NCBI GenBank assembly: GCA_022414725.1
Contig: CM039463.1
Span: 77,383,758-77,447,757 of the forward strand
Direction of reading: 5' to 3'
Length of the DNA stretch: 64,000 nt
From: Microglena sp. YARC
Lineage: Eukaryota > Chlorophyta > Chlorophyceae > Chlamydomonadales > Chlamydomonadaceae
Part shown: in pieces, positions 1 to 9,546 of the stretch
Layout of the letters: every line of letters begins with the position of its first letter
Numbering within the stretch: the first letter of the stretch is position 1
Program-made: the position numbers and the translations under genes
The notes under the pieces: model-generated
Seen by the model: the letters and a program-made list of their open reading frames with translations, nothing else
Told to the model about the DNA's origin: nothing
Database searches by the model: none

Positions 1-572
1 ATGTAAATTGTTCTTCGAACCAAACCAAGTTTAGTAAATTGGCGTGTTTTTGTGTTTCCGTGTTTTGCATTAGCCACCGCATCTTACGCAATCGCATTCA
101 CGGTAGGTACTGGGGTCATCCAAAGAAACCGCACGATCACAAGCAGGCTCTATTTGTTTCTGAAGGGGGAGCGCGGGCAGATTGGATTCATTTTGATGAC
201 TCGCGTACACCATTCACTGTAACGCTTGGGCTTCTCACTGTAACACTTGGGCTTCTCACCTTACATCAGGCAGAGGCCTCAATCAAGCACCCTTTGTTCA
301 TGCTTCAAGTACTTTGGCTGCAGTCTGAGAGAGTTGGACAATTATTTTTACATGGCAGACCACAAGACGACGACTGACTGACCAAGACGTCTTCAGACGA
401 TCACCGCGCACAAAATCATCTTATATCAAACGGCGGAACGATGTCGATACTCTTGGGGGAGCACTTATTGGATGGGATTCGATGATGATTGGTGTCTCCT
501 TGGTGGATTGGATGTGACGGCCTCGTCCATCATTATAAAGGGTGTCCCACTTTATTTGAGAATAACTATAGA
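1..572. other. No supported gene
   Basis: I see no convincing coding region here. The longest open frame (39-377) has only a TTG start and a repetitive interior. A short direct repeat with core CTTGGGCTTCTCAC occurs twice at about 226-260, and a related stretch lies near 7665-7695, upstream of the second LRAT-like gene. It may be a small dispersed or promoter-proximal motif, but two loci are too few to say. Confidence 0.4.
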
Positions 573-1140
573 ATGTCAGATTACGCTTCGGACATCACTG
601 TGTCGGGTACGTCCGATTTGATTTGCACTGGGTCCAAGATGTTCATCTTGATACAATTGAAAAGCAAAAAACATTGGAATTGGCCCGCCTCATGAGAGGC
701 CTCGTGCCTGAATGGGGTAGTGATTACATCGAACGATACATTCCTAACGAGCTCCAGTGCCAGTTGCACAACAAGAGAACATGGATGGATGAAGATGGAT
801 TCTGGTGGGGATTTGACAAAGTTTGTGCTAGGAAGTATAAGCAGACTAACGTCATTATTCTTGCTACGAAGTATCACGGAATTGGGACATATGAACATAA
901 AGTACTGGTCACTCTAAATAATTCGGTACAAGTGGTGTGGGAAGACGATTTATGGTGATTCTGATGCTCTTTGAATCATACGGGACATCGCATGTTTTGC
1001 ATGGCAGCCAATGGCCCCAAATAGCAATGGGGTACTCAAAGAACAGCAGTAGCAACCACAGTGAATGCGGTTGCGTAAGACTCAATGCGGCTTTAATCGA
1101 CGACAAGTGTTTTGTGTGCGTTTCTAAAAAACGAGTCTAA
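573..1140 (+). pseudogene. Unknown protein, coding frame interrupted twice
   Basis: Protein-like sequence runs through three frames. It starts at an ATG at 573 (MSDYASDITV), moves to a second frame from about 625 to 958 (rich in E, R, W and Y, for example GLVPEWGSDYIERY), then to a third frame from about 957 to 1140. None of the three pieces has a start and stop of its own that makes sense, while together they would give about 190 residues. I do not recognise a family. The shifts could be decay or sequencing indels, as in other genes of this half. Confidence 0.35.
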
Positions 1141-1211
1141 ACAACGCAACATACATACCTGATAAAAACCATTGAGCGATTGCGCGAAGAAAAAGAGTAT
1201 TCATCGACGCG

Positions 1212-1807
1212 ATGCCGACCGATATATATATCCCACCTTGTCAGCCCATTTCAAAACCAGTCCGCAAACTAGGAAAGGCGTTGTCGCTGGACATGGACAG
1301 TCTCGGCACAACCAAGTTTCTTGATCGCCTCCACTGCCAGAATGTCAGCCGTCTCCATGCACTGCGGGCGTCATCGGCTGTTTCCGGTGATCCACGCATC
1401 TTGAAGTATGACGCATTGCTTCACCTTATTAAACAAAGACACCACACATCCCCACCGTCACGTTTGTTCCTCGTCGCTGTGGAGTACTTCTTCGATGACG
1501 GCTGCTACAAGATCGCCAACGGAAGCGCCCTTGTATTCTCACATGCTATCAACACCCTTTTCGTTGTGGAGCCAAAAATCCTCAAACCCCCCCTGCCCAG
1601 TATGGACATGCCAAGGTGTCGAAAGCCATACAGCAGACCACTATGGGCGCGACTAGACTTTTGTCCTGGCTACCGCATCTCATAAACATGGACCTGAAAG
1701 ACGGAACCTCACTTGGATATGTGAAAATTTCTCGTATGATCGTGACAGCTGTGAATCGCGGTGGACGCGTCTTCTGTCAAGATATCCACAGCCAGGAAAT
1801 TTACTAA
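1212..1807 (+). pseudogene. Unknown protein, frameshift in a C run
   Basis: The ATG at 1212 opens a 157-residue frame with good amino-acid balance up to about 1590. There a run of C residues precedes a switch to another frame that continues with QYGHAKVSKAIQQTTMGA and ends at 1807. The second-frame sequence is clearly protein-like, whereas the remaining first-frame tail is basic and Pro-rich. One base gained or lost in the C run joins the halves into about 195 residues. No domain is recognised. It lies between two other interrupted genes in the same orientation. Confidence 0.45.
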
Positions 1808-2397
1808 GAATTGGAGGAGGAAGACCCATACAGCTAGGGACATTTGATATTGGGACACCTTATATTTGGGGATTCTGAAAAGTTGACCAATTCAATATTT
1901 GTAACCGATCTTGTCAATACAGATACTGTCTTCAGGTGATTGACACAAAAAATTCAAGGCATCTAAAGACACTGAATTTACATGTTCAAAGTACCCTGAA
2001 AAGTCAAACTGATGTCTAACATCGTGCGCATCAATAATCCTTTAGCAGAAACGGCAGCAATTAGTGTCAATTTGGACATTCGCAATGTCCTAGAAATTTG
2101 GATATTTAAACCCCAGGATCTGACTTGTCCATCGGAGGACACACGCAAACGGCGGAACACTGTCGAATGTATCGGACACCGAATGGCACACGCAAACGGC
2201 GGAACACTGTCGAATGTATAGGAGGAGTGTACACAAGAGGCCGAACACGGTCGAATGGCACACGCAGGCACTCATTGACACACGAAAACGTACATTCATG
2301 ACACACGGATGCGGTGGCGGATTCTCGTCCTCGACTGAAGTGTAAACAACCATTCTTCAGTATAAACAACCATCAGCACATCACACTTCACAAACGA
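1808..2397. other. Intergenic, no gene seen
   Basis: There is no supported coding frame. The first 300 bases are AT-rich. The rest is occupied by the direct repeats at 2138-2312 listed separately, followed by a short leader before the F-box gene. Confidence 0.5.
2138..2312. repeat. Direct repeats, core GCAAACGGCGGAACACTGTC
   Basis: Two nearly identical copies of a unit of about 50 bases (at 2143 and 2190) are followed by a degenerate third copy. The tail (GAATGGCACACGCAGGCACT and following bases) recurs at about 5063-5102, upstream of another gene. It lies just upstream of the F-box/LRR gene and contains several ACACACG-type purine-pyrimidine stretches. Confidence 0.65.
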
Positions 2398-3312
2398 ATG
2401 AGTTCCTTTAACGAAATCAATGAAGATGTATTGGATATCATTCTATCCAATGCGATTTCTAACGAATCCCACCTCAAACAAGTGCCTCTCGTTTGCAAAC
2501 AGTGGAGATGCTCCGCACCCCGGTGTGTCGAAAGGATCCACTTAAGACATTATAACAGTTTGGAATACGCATTATCACGCATTTGCAGGCTCAAAGAGTT
2601 GAAAATCGGTATCAATCGGGGGAAAGACGTACCCTACCAATCAATGTCGGCTATCGAAGACAAGATCCAAGACATATCGCCGCTGTCCGGCTCACTTCGT
2701 TGGTTCACCTGGACATATCGAACACCTACGTGACCGACATATCGCCACTGTACGGACTCACTTCGTTGACGCAGCTGAACATGTCGCACACACCTCTGTA
2801 CAACATGCAAGCTCTGTACGGACTCACTTCGTTGATTCACCTGAACATGGCGCACACACTTGTGACCGACATATCACCACTGGCCGCCCTCACTTCTTTG
2901 ATTCACCTAGACATTTCGCTATCACAGCTTTCCGGACTCACCGCGTTGGTTCATCTGAACATGGCGTACACACGGGACCTATTATCACCGCTCACTTTCC
3001 GGCCTCACTTCGTTGATTCACCTGAACATGGCGTCCACACGTGTGGACGACATATCACCACTGGCAGGACTCACTTCATTGGTGCACCTCGACATTTCGA
3101 ACACCGACGTGGACGACATATCACCGCTTTCCGGCCTCACTTCGTTGATTCACTTGAACATGGCGTTCACACGTGTGGACGACATATCACCGCTGGCAGG
3201 TTTCACTTCGTTGGTTCACCTGGACAGTTCGAACACCTACGTGGACGACATATCACCGCTGGCAGGACTCACTTCGTTGACGTACTTGAAAAATGGATGG
3301 AATGATGTGTAA
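2398..3312 (+). pseudogene. F-box / leucine-rich repeat protein, frameshifted
   Basis: The ATG at 2398 begins an N-terminal F-box (residues about 9-38, EDVLDIILSNAIS followed by VPLVCKQWR). F-boxes dock to SKP1 of SCF ubiquitin ligases. It is followed by at least nine LRR units of the SDS22-like type (consensus DISPLxGLTSLxHLxxxxT). The frame is lost at about 2690, where one base is missing from a repeat that reads CCGGACTCAC elsewhere, and again at about 2995, where four bases are gained. A repeat near 2915-2935 is internally shortened. F-box and LRR proteins are common in large DNA viruses of protists and may redirect host ubiquitination; substrate choice here is unknown. It is a decayed gene or one damaged by sequence errors. 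Confidence 0.75.
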
Positions 3313-3635
3313 AATTGTTCAACGGGGCATCCTTAGTAATATTATTGTTCATTTTCCGTTTAAAATAGGGATTGATTTGAGCCTCCGGCATTCAATGGGC
3401 GTTCCTGCCTCCCGGCCAATTTTGACTGGTTGCGAAACATGGTATGGAGCGGATTTGTGATTCCTTTGTGCTTATGTCTCAAATGATTATTGTTCCAGAG
3501 ATGGAGAGTCTTTTTAGAGGTGTTCATGTGGTAAGGGCCATAAACTGAGCCGTCTACTGCGATTCTTAGGCCAAACGGTTATGGGATTGTTAATATAATC
3601 CGGTAGTATCCATGTCAGTTGTGTTGATGATTCAT
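3313..3635. other. Intergenic between convergent genes
   Basis: This gap lies between the ends of two convergent genes. It contains the left half of the inverted-repeat element at 3394-3490 and otherwise AT-rich sequence. I see no hairpin terminator. Confidence 0.45.
3394..3490 (-). repeat. Partial copy of AATGGGCGTTCC inverted-repeat element
   Basis: It starts with the terminal inverted repeat AATGGGCGTTCCTGCCTCCC and continues with an internal sequence that is the reverse complement of the copy at 5139-5244. Only one terminus is present. See the full copy at 4858-5023. Confidence 0.7.
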
Positions 3636-4238
3636 TCAGATACCTACAAAACCGCGGGGAGGCAGATGTAATGCAGGGAATGTATTCAGTTCAGCAAACT
3701 GTGCGTCAATGATGAGATGGCATGCCTTCCATGCACACCTGAGGCAGCGACACATCGTTGCAAAGTGCTCGCAGTTGTTAAATGCGGCGTTGTAGACAAA
3801 TGGGGTTTGCTCAGCATCTTTGACCAGAGCGAGGGCAAGGCTTGCCGAGAGGGTCTGATCCAGAGCAGCCCCTTCGGGGTACAAAGCCTCCGCAAAGATA
3901 GAGCCGTTGGCAACGAAGTCTTCGTAGGATCGCAATGAGACGTTGGCCTGCTCCTTAGAAATTCCCCACACATCAACGACTGTCGGGACTTCGATATCCC
4001 CTGGTGCCACCACTTGCTGCCCGACAAAGATGCCATGGTGCCTGTAACCGGATGCGTCTTTGACCATGATCTGGGCGCCAGGCTTAAGCTTGCCGAACAT
4101 AGCATAGCCGCTCTTGTACGGCGTGAGGGTAGCATATGGGTGCCAGAGGTCTGGGGGTGACCAATCTGGAAGCATTCGCTTGATGTGGGCGATTGCCGAT
4201 GTGAGGATGTCGGTAAGGGGATCTTCCCGAGATGCCAT
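3636..4238 (-). CDS. LRAT / NlpC-P60-like domain protein (paralogue 1)
   Basis: A 200-residue protein with an ATG at 4238. It carries the two hallmarks of the LRAT family: a His motif, YRHHGIFVG (residues 65-73), and the NCEHF block (N155, C156, H158). In this circularly permuted NlpC/P60 fold the Cys acts as nucleophile in acyl transfer or thioester/peptide hydrolysis; cellular members act on phospholipids or retinyl esters. The region before the Cys is hydrophobic and helical. No transmembrane segment is obvious, unlike animal LRAT. The paralogue at 7779-8411 shares the layout. The substrate cannot be told from sequence; an acyltransferase or phospholipase-like role is plausible. It is convergent with the F-box gene. 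Confidence 0.82.
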   Translation of the reverse strand: MASREDPLTDILTSAIAHIKRMLPDWSPPDLWHPYATLTPYKSGYAMFGKLKPGAQIMVKDASGYRHHGIFVGQQVVAPGDIEVPTVVDVWGISKEQANVSLRSYEDFVANGSIFAEALYPEGAALDQTLSASLALALVKDAEQTPFVYNAAFNNCEHFATMCRCLRCAWKACHLIIDAQFAELNTFPALHLPPRGFVGI

Positions 4239-4405
4239 GTTTGTCTCAAATTGAGCTGCTGACTCGTGTTAAGCTTCGAGGATTTATAATAGATAATATA
4301 GGGATCTTTTTTATGCGACCGTCATTTTCTCATTGCAACACCGGGGGAGGACATGGGTTTTAATTAAGGACTTTTATTGATTGGGTATAAGGATACCTGG
4401 TACAG

Positions 4406-4675
4406 ATGGGATTTTTAAATGAGGAATCCGTATTGTCGAAGCCGACAGTGAGTGTGCTTACAGGGTTCAATACTGTCCAAGACGCATTTAAGGTTGTCCC
4501 TCACAAACACATTCCATTTGTCATACTTTGTGTGCATAATGGGCATTTAGCATATGCATTTGATGACATTGAGGAGGTGCGCATTGAGCCAGATTTTGTG
4601 TTATTGAATGCCCTTGGTCTAAAACATCGTGTGTTTGTGTTGTGTGACAGGTTACAGATCTTACCCCAATTATAG
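4406..4675 (+). CDS. Small unknown protein
   Basis: An 89-residue frame with an ATG start, uninterrupted and with balanced composition (for example HKHIPFVILCVHNGHLAYAF). It is divergent from the LRAT-like gene, with 167 bases of AT-rich DNA between them. No signal peptide or membrane segment is evident and I recognise no family. It could be a small viral accessory gene or the remnant of a longer one. Confidence 0.4.
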   Translation: MGFLNEESVLSKPTVSVLTGFNTVQDAFKVVPHKHIPFVILCVHNGHLAYAFDDIEEVRIEPDFVLLNALGLKHRVFVLCDRLQILPQL

Positions 4676-4857
4676 GTCGTGCGTGAGCCACGTCATCTGC
4701 GCATCAACAAGTTGCGATGTTGTTGTACCCCATTGCAATGATTTGTTATGGCTGGATTTGGAGAGAATGCAATTTGCGTTTTTGTTCTAGATTGTGACAA
4801 ATTTTCCAGGAAGATCGTCTTATCTGATCATAATTACTACACCACAGTCGACGACAA

Positions 4858-5023
4858 AATGGGCGTTCCTTCCTCCCGGCGGATTTTTTGAAAATTTTAC
4901 TCAGAATTTAGAGCATCCGGAACGACTCTCTAGCTTGAGATATCAGCACCGAGGAATCACAAATCCGCTCCATACCATGTTTCGCAACCATTAAAAATCG
5001 GCCGGAATACAGGAACGCCCATT
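4858..5023. repeat. Complete small inverted-repeat (MITE-like) element
   Basis: The 166-base element has ends that are inverted repeats: it opens AATGGGCGTTCCTTCCTCCC and closes CAGGAACGCCCATT. The interior holds GGAACGACTC and TTTCGCAACCA, which are also found in the other copies. There is no coding capacity. This is the layout of a MITE or a virus-borne miniature element. Other copies lie at 3394, 5139, 23781, 25294 and 25992; none is seen right of the assembly gap. Confidence 0.75.
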
Positions 5024-5138
5024 ACAACTTAAACTCACACACGCGTAGCGGCGGCTGCTGTTGAATGGCACACACAGGACACTCATTGACACACGCAAAC
5101 ATGTAGACGAATCCTCTTCATACAGTCGATCGCTCCTC

Positions 5139-5244
5139 CTGAACGACTCGCTAGCTTGAGACATCAGCACTAAGGAATCACAAATCCTCTCCATACAATG
5201 TTTCGCAACCAGTCAAAATCGGCCGGGAGGCAGGAACGCCCATT
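5139..5244 (+). repeat. Half copy of the AATGGGCGTTCC element
   Basis: The internal core (GAACGACTCGCTAGCTTGAG) leads to the right terminus GGCAGGAACGCCCATT at 5229-5244. The left terminus is absent. Confidence 0.7.
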
Positions 5245-5593
5245 GTATGAATTCCGGGTATGAATGACTGTGTAAGAATGTTTTGTTTTTGACAAAACTC
5301 TTGAAAAATCACATGCAAGGGTGGACATGCTGCATGCTCGCGGTGTGCATCCACATGAGAATGTACGTACAGGGGGGGATGCGCAAGCCGCCTCCTTGGC
5401 ATGTGTGAGGATGAATGGATAACTCAACATGATAAGGAACTCTGAAGAAAAAACGTTACACCGCAACAAACAAGTCTTAGATAATTTTATTTTTTTATTT
5501 AAAATATATACACTTTCATTCATTCATTGAATGCCACGAGTGGAAAAAAATACCTAAAGCGAAAAAAAAGAAACGAAGAGTCGATCTGATGTC

Positions 5594-6055
5594 GTGTGCT
5601 ACACAGGTCCCCGTCCACGCGGAAAGAAGGACGACTCGTACACGTCCGAAGAGTTCGTCGCGTTTATGAAGCATGAGGCCTCTGACAAAAAAGAACGGAC
5701 GCTTGATGAATGGATAGAGTGGGCAGGCGCGCTCCGCATGAAAGCATCAAAGTGCAGAAAAGTAACAAAATGCAATGATAAACTATCGGCTGCAGGTGAA
5801 GTCATTGAGAAAACTGAAAAGCCCCTCAAATCTTGTATCGAGAGCAAATGTCATAATAGTTATGAACTCATGGCGAGGCTGACCAATAATTCCAAAACCG
5901 CCATGAGCTCGTTCGATAAACACGCAATCACCGCGCGATGCGGTGCCGTCCATTGCTCGAATGAAGGCGTGAAATATGGCAAGGCGACCAAATCATGGGA
6001 CGCAATATCGAAGAGATGCGATATTCCCCGAAAGGGATGTGCCGGTGATTGTTGA
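5594..6055 (+). CDS. Unknown Cys/Lys-rich protein, start uncertain
   Basis: An open frame of about 153 residues, Lys/Glu-rich in the N-terminal half and Cys-rich in the second half (KCRKVTKCND, CIESKCHN, ARCGAVHCSNE, KRCDIPRKGCAGDC). The paired cysteines suggest zinc binding or disulfides. There is no in-frame ATG at the 5' end: the frame can begin at GTG 5594 or at ATG 5666, while the ATG at 5589 is in another frame. A small indel near 5590-5600 would reconcile this. Family not recognised. Confidence 0.45.
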   Translation: MCYTGPRPRGKKDDSYTSEEFVAFMKHEASDKKERTLDEWIEWAGALRMKASKCRKVTKCNDKLSAAGEVIEKTEKPLKSCIESKCHNSYELMARLTNNSKTAMSSFDKHAITARCGAVHCSNEGVKYGKATKSWDAISKRCDIPRKGCAGDC

Positions 6056-6327
6056 TGCAGGGGCTGCATTTAGCTGAATCCGCTAAGATACGGCGAGGTC
6101 GTCTTGTCCACATACATCTACCAAGGTTGGCGGATCCTCACACAAAAGGGGACGCCGTGTTCATGGGAATTTGGCCTGAATTCGGGTTTTCTCATCTCAT
6201 CTCATCGCATCGAGTGTCGCGCACGGTGTGATACCGACGCACACGTATCTAACACAAATCTAATTCGGATCTATACTAAAACTGTCTGTACTGGGGCGAA
6301 TTCTGGTTTGTTAGCTGCTTTTTTATA
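6056..6327. other. Intergenic, no gene seen
   Basis: A short region between convergent genes. It contains a CTCATCTCATCTCATCGCATCG direct repeat near 6190-6210. No support for coding. Confidence 0.4.
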
Positions 6328-6894
6328 TCACAGTTTAGTGAACGTGTTAGCCAATTCAGTCCATGACTTGCAATCGGCAGGGTGTCGCATGTCTCGTCCA
6401 ATGAAATTAATTGTGAGTTGGTTAGCTGCGTTCTGGTCACACCACTTCCAGAATTGTGCCGCCGCAGTGAGACATGCAGAGGATCCATGTTTGGCACAAT
6501 ACGACTCACCGAACTTCAGCCCACCATTGATGTAAATTACAAACACTTTGTTTGGGGAGGTTTGCTCCTTCGTCCAATGCTCCAGCGCTACGTACGAGTC
6601 AACGACTTTTGTCGCGACATGGTGCACTTGAGACAGCCTAAGCCACTCGTCCACCGAATGGGGTTCGATATGGCTATCCATGAAAATCGCTGTATTGATG
6701 TTATAACCGGTTTGAATGAGGGCTATTAAAACATTCCACTCATGATATCCGCTGCCACACTCTGGAAATACAATGATTGATACCATACTTGTGCATTTGT
6801 TTACATAATTGAGCACATTATTGACGATGTGGTTACTGTCATTGGGTGTACATGCACTGTTTTGTAGAACAGGTAAAGGATGATTTGCATCCAT
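6328..6894 (-). CDS. Unknown protein, intact 188-residue frame
   Basis: Begins at the ATG at 6894 and is uninterrupted. The middle reads VFPECGSGYHEWNVLIAL and AIFMDSHIEP, which has the feel of a Rossmann-type nucleotide- or SAM-binding fold (a strand, then a Gly-rich turn, then an acidic residue after a second strand). The similarity is too weak for me to call it a methyltransferase. A TKVVDSYVALEHW stretch and a C-terminal Cys/Trp-rich segment follow. It lies downstream of and in the same direction as the P-loop ATPase (187 bases apart). Confidence 0.6.
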   Translation of the reverse strand: MDANHPLPVLQNSACTPNDSNHIVNNVLNYVNKCTSMVSIIVFPECGSGYHEWNVLIALIQTGYNINTAIFMDSHIEPHSVDEWLRLSQVHHVATKVVDSYVALEHWTKEQTSPNKVFVIYINGGLKFGESYCAKHGSSACLTAAAQFWKWCDQNAANQLTINFIGRDMRHPADCKSWTELANTFTKL

Positions 6895-7081
6895 TCTATG
6901 TTTGCATTATTATTTTGGTGATAAAATCATGCACCACATTTCCTTAAGCACACTTTATCATGAAATACAAGGTGTCCCACTACTCCATGCTCGCACACGG
7001 CTGGATTGGTTTCCAGAACCAGGCACATTTGCATCTACATGTGCCGTACTCTCCAGAAAGCGGTTTCATTTTAGTATTCCG

Positions 7082-7538
7082 TCAAGTGTAGAATTTGAAT
7101 GCGTACGTGGCCTTCAACATCTTCAGCCAGTCAGATCCGTGATGGTCATGATACTGACTGAGTTGTAAGATGGTGTCTCGACCGTCTAGGGGAATGCTGC
7201 ACGGGTGAGAGACAGACACGATGACGGCACGAGCTTTCGACTGCATGGCATTGTGTAAACAATTGGCGGCCTTGTACATTAAAAAGATGGATGTCATCAA
7301 ATGCTAGCACATTGAAACCGTCAAGTGAAGGTGATTCTGATTCAGATTCAGACAGTTTACACAACGTTGCCTCTGGTGTATGTAAAGCATGGTACTCCTT
7401 ATTATGTTCTGTCATGACCAATATTAGAGTGGGTGGTGAATGTTGAGCAATAAGTTGAGTGATAGCGTGACTCTTCCCACTTTCCCTGCGCCCTAAAATG
7501 TACATTACTTGTGGCTTACTTGTCTGTGTGATGCTCAT
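7082..7538 (-). pseudogene. P-loop ATPase, possibly A32/FtsK-HerA-like, one frameshift
   Basis: The ATG at 7538 leads into a Walker A motif GRRESGKS (residues 16-23) and a Walker B motif NVLAFDDIHLF (about residues 75-85). The frame then breaks in a T5 run near 7283, and the continuation KAANCLHNAMQSKARAVIVS is in the neighbouring frame to a stop at 7082. Together about 150 residues. The order of a GKS loop, a short insert and an FDD Walker B is compatible with the A32-type DNA-packaging ATPases of large DNA viruses, though this protein is shorter than typical members (about 250). An alternative is another AAA-type NTPase. Confidence 0.5.
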
Positions 7539-7778
7539 TTACTCACATGACAAGGGAATTTGATGCATATAATAACCGCAACCAACTAAGCTACAGTCGG
7601 CGTGTACAGGAAGAGAGGCGATCGCTTCAGTGCGGCGGCTGGTCCTTCAATGGGCACTCTCACACTTAAGCTTATCACTGGAACACTTGGGCGTTTTCCG
7701 ATGTGTCTTCTAAAGCAGGCGTCTGCTCGACATCAATTATTAACTTTCCAGGATAATAAGTGAACAACGCCTGTCGAG

Positions 7779-8411
7779 ATGAACAGCCTGATGTTGTTGG
7801 TGGCCAAGATCCTGGGCGTAAAGTCAGAAGGTGCTGATAGTGACGTTTTCGCCCTCATGGATGGCGCGATGAATGTCATGGGCATTCACAACTTGCTCCC
7901 GCAGTCAGCCCGCCGCGTTGACATAGCTGAAGTTGCCACAGAGCTCCTTTCTGGCGATCAGATCCTCATTCGGACAGCGGGTAGCAAGGAGAGATTCTAT
8001 CATGGAATCTTTGTTGGTCCCATTTCAGGAGTGCAGGGGGGTAAAAATCTCGTGGTTGATTTTTGGGGCTCACAGGATGCTGGCAAACAAGAGGCCAAGA
8101 TCCGGCTGCGTACATTGGGCGAATTCATGGCTGTCCCCGGCTGTCCTGAGCTTGCTGTAATGTGTTGGGATAGCGACACACCAGAGCTTCGGGAGTTCTC
8201 GGCGGCACTGGCGTTGGGGCTGCACAGGGATCTGCAAGATTGCTCTGGCCTCTATCACTTGCTGGGCTGCAACTGTGACCACTTTGCGACATGGTGCCGT
8301 ACGCTCAGGTGGGATTCAGTTAAGTTGTCTCGAATTGCCGCTCAGGTGTACCTGATGACACATGCGATGCCTTTTCATCCAACACAAAAAATCAAATCCT
8401 GGTTTGTTTAA
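7779..8411 (+). CDS. LRAT / NlpC-P60-like domain protein (paralogue 2)
   Basis: A 210-residue protein with an ATG at 7779. It has the same architecture as the protein at 3636-4238: FYHGIFVG (residues 73-80) and GCNCDHFATWC (N165, C166, H168). An N-terminal helical extension of about 50 residues precedes the domain. In the first motif this copy has one His (H75) where paralogue 1 has two adjacent His, so the catalytic His needs an alignment. Sequence between motifs has diverged strongly, so the duplication is old. The two paralogues face each other across about 3.5 kb. Likely acyltransferase or thiol hydrolase; substrate unknown. Confidence 0.82.
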   Translation: MNSLMLLVAKILGVKSEGADSDVFALMDGAMNVMGIHNLLPQSARRVDIAEVATELLSGDQILIRTAGSKERFYHGIFVGPISGVQGGKNLVVDFWGSQDAGKQEAKIRLRTLGEFMAVPGCPELAVMCWDSDTPELREFSAALALGLHRDLQDCSGLYHLLGCNCDHFATWCRTLRWDSVKLSRIAAQVYLMTHAMPFHPTQKIKSWFV

Positions 8412-8561
8412 AATATTTTCATTTTGTTTTTGTTGTTGTTGGTTCACTACAAATATTTTTTGAGGAGTCTGAGGAAAGTTTTGTAAGGTGTGCCCCACTT
8501 TATTTTGAAACGCGGATGAGGCAACGAGGACCCCGCGCGCCAAATAGACTACGTTTCGAAA

Positions 8562-8569
8562 AAAATTGA
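8562..8569 (+). promoter_or_regulatory. AAAATTGA, matches the mimivirus-type early promoter motif
   Basis: The octamer ends 77 bases upstream of the ATG of the zinc-knuckle gene, inside the distance range known for the early promoter element of Mimivirus relatives. It is also embedded in a small hairpin (CGTTTC, then GAAACG). I found this octamer before only one gene, so chance is a real alternative. Confidence 0.3.
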
Positions 8570-8646
8570 AACGATTTCTCCAGCACAACAACCAACAACA
8601 ACTACAACACACGTAATCGCCAAATTCACTCACTGAAATACCCGAA

Positions 8647-9317
8647 ATGTCTGGATCCACAACAACCACCTCTAACGCCCGCTGCACTTGCGCCGGGACC
8701 AAGAAGGACGGTTTCCCATGTTCCCGGCCCGTAACTGACGGCGTTAAATACTGCTACAACCACGTCAAGCAGGACCCCTCCTTCAACGAGGAGTCCAATG
8801 CGTCTGAAGAGCCGATGACTACTACAGTCGAAGACTACGATGCGCTCCTTCGCGAGCTCGAGAACTGTCGGATCAAGAATCAGACACTTATCAAGCATAA
8901 CGATGAGCTGAAGCTCATCTCCGAGACTACCATGCATGAGAATATCCTGCTGAAGAGTCAGCTAGTTCCAGAGTTGTCCCCGTACCACTTTGGACACGAC
9001 CTGCTCACCAGCCTCAATCTGCCATTCTGCAATACGAAGTGCTGCATCGTCCTGCTCGATTCGTCCGGAGCTAGACAGTGCAAAAAAATCGCCAGGCCAC
9101 TGGCCTGCTGTGCACCACGCACGCGTCATCACCAAAGCATGTAGCAGAAAAGGTCAACAAGGCCTACGCTACACGCTGTTTCGAGAGACAGGCGAAGGTC
9201 ATCAGCGCATCTCAGACACAGTCTGATTGCGTAACCGCGTACACATCTGCGTGCGATGACAACAAGTACAACTACTCTGCGGCTGCTGCTCCGGCGCCGT
9301 CGTCGTTCTCATCATAG
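8647..9317 (+). pseudogene. Two-knuckle zinc-binding viral protein, frameshift in an A7 run
   Basis: The ATG at 8647 opens a frame with a zinc module of the pattern CxC-x7-GxPC-x10-YCxxH (RCTCAGTKKDGFPCSRP and YCYNH, residues about 12-39), a small knuckle frequent in NCLDV proteins. A coiled-coil-like stretch follows (residues 60-105). At about 9081-9087 an A7 run precedes a frame change. In the new frame a second copy of the module is completed (GARQCKKNRQATGLLCTTH), which shows that the continuation to 9317 is the true C terminus. Total about 223 residues. Probably nucleic-acid or protein binding; function unknown. Confidence 0.6.
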
Positions 9318-9318
9318 T

Positions 9319-9365
9319 TCGTTCGTTCGTTCGTTCGTTCGTGCATACATACATGCATGCACAAG
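9319..9365. repeat. (GTTC)n microsatellite and CATA/CATG run
   Basis: Six GTTC units are followed by CATACATACATGCATGCAC, directly after the zinc-knuckle gene. The GTTCGT and GCGAAC ends could pair as an imperfect hairpin and mark a transcript end. Confidence 0.6.
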
Positions 9366-9546
9366 CGAACCAATACTTTTTTTCTGCTTAACATACCTGT
9401 GTTTTTTTGGGATGGTGGAGCGCGCCTCTTAAAAATCACGCTGCTTTGGAGTCCCGCATCATTATTTCTTTATTGGACATGCATGATACATAGAGAAATA
9501 TGTGTGATTCAATATTAACAGGTATAAATAAGTGTAACCCCCAAAG

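Larger units (their letters stand above)
4676..5588. other. Gene-free stretch filled with small repeats
   Basis: No supported coding frame. It holds a complete inverted-repeat element (4858-5023), a dispersed repeat shared with 2250-2300 (about 5041-5105), and a second, half copy of the inverted-repeat element (5139-5244). The remainder is AT-rich. Confidence 0.5.
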
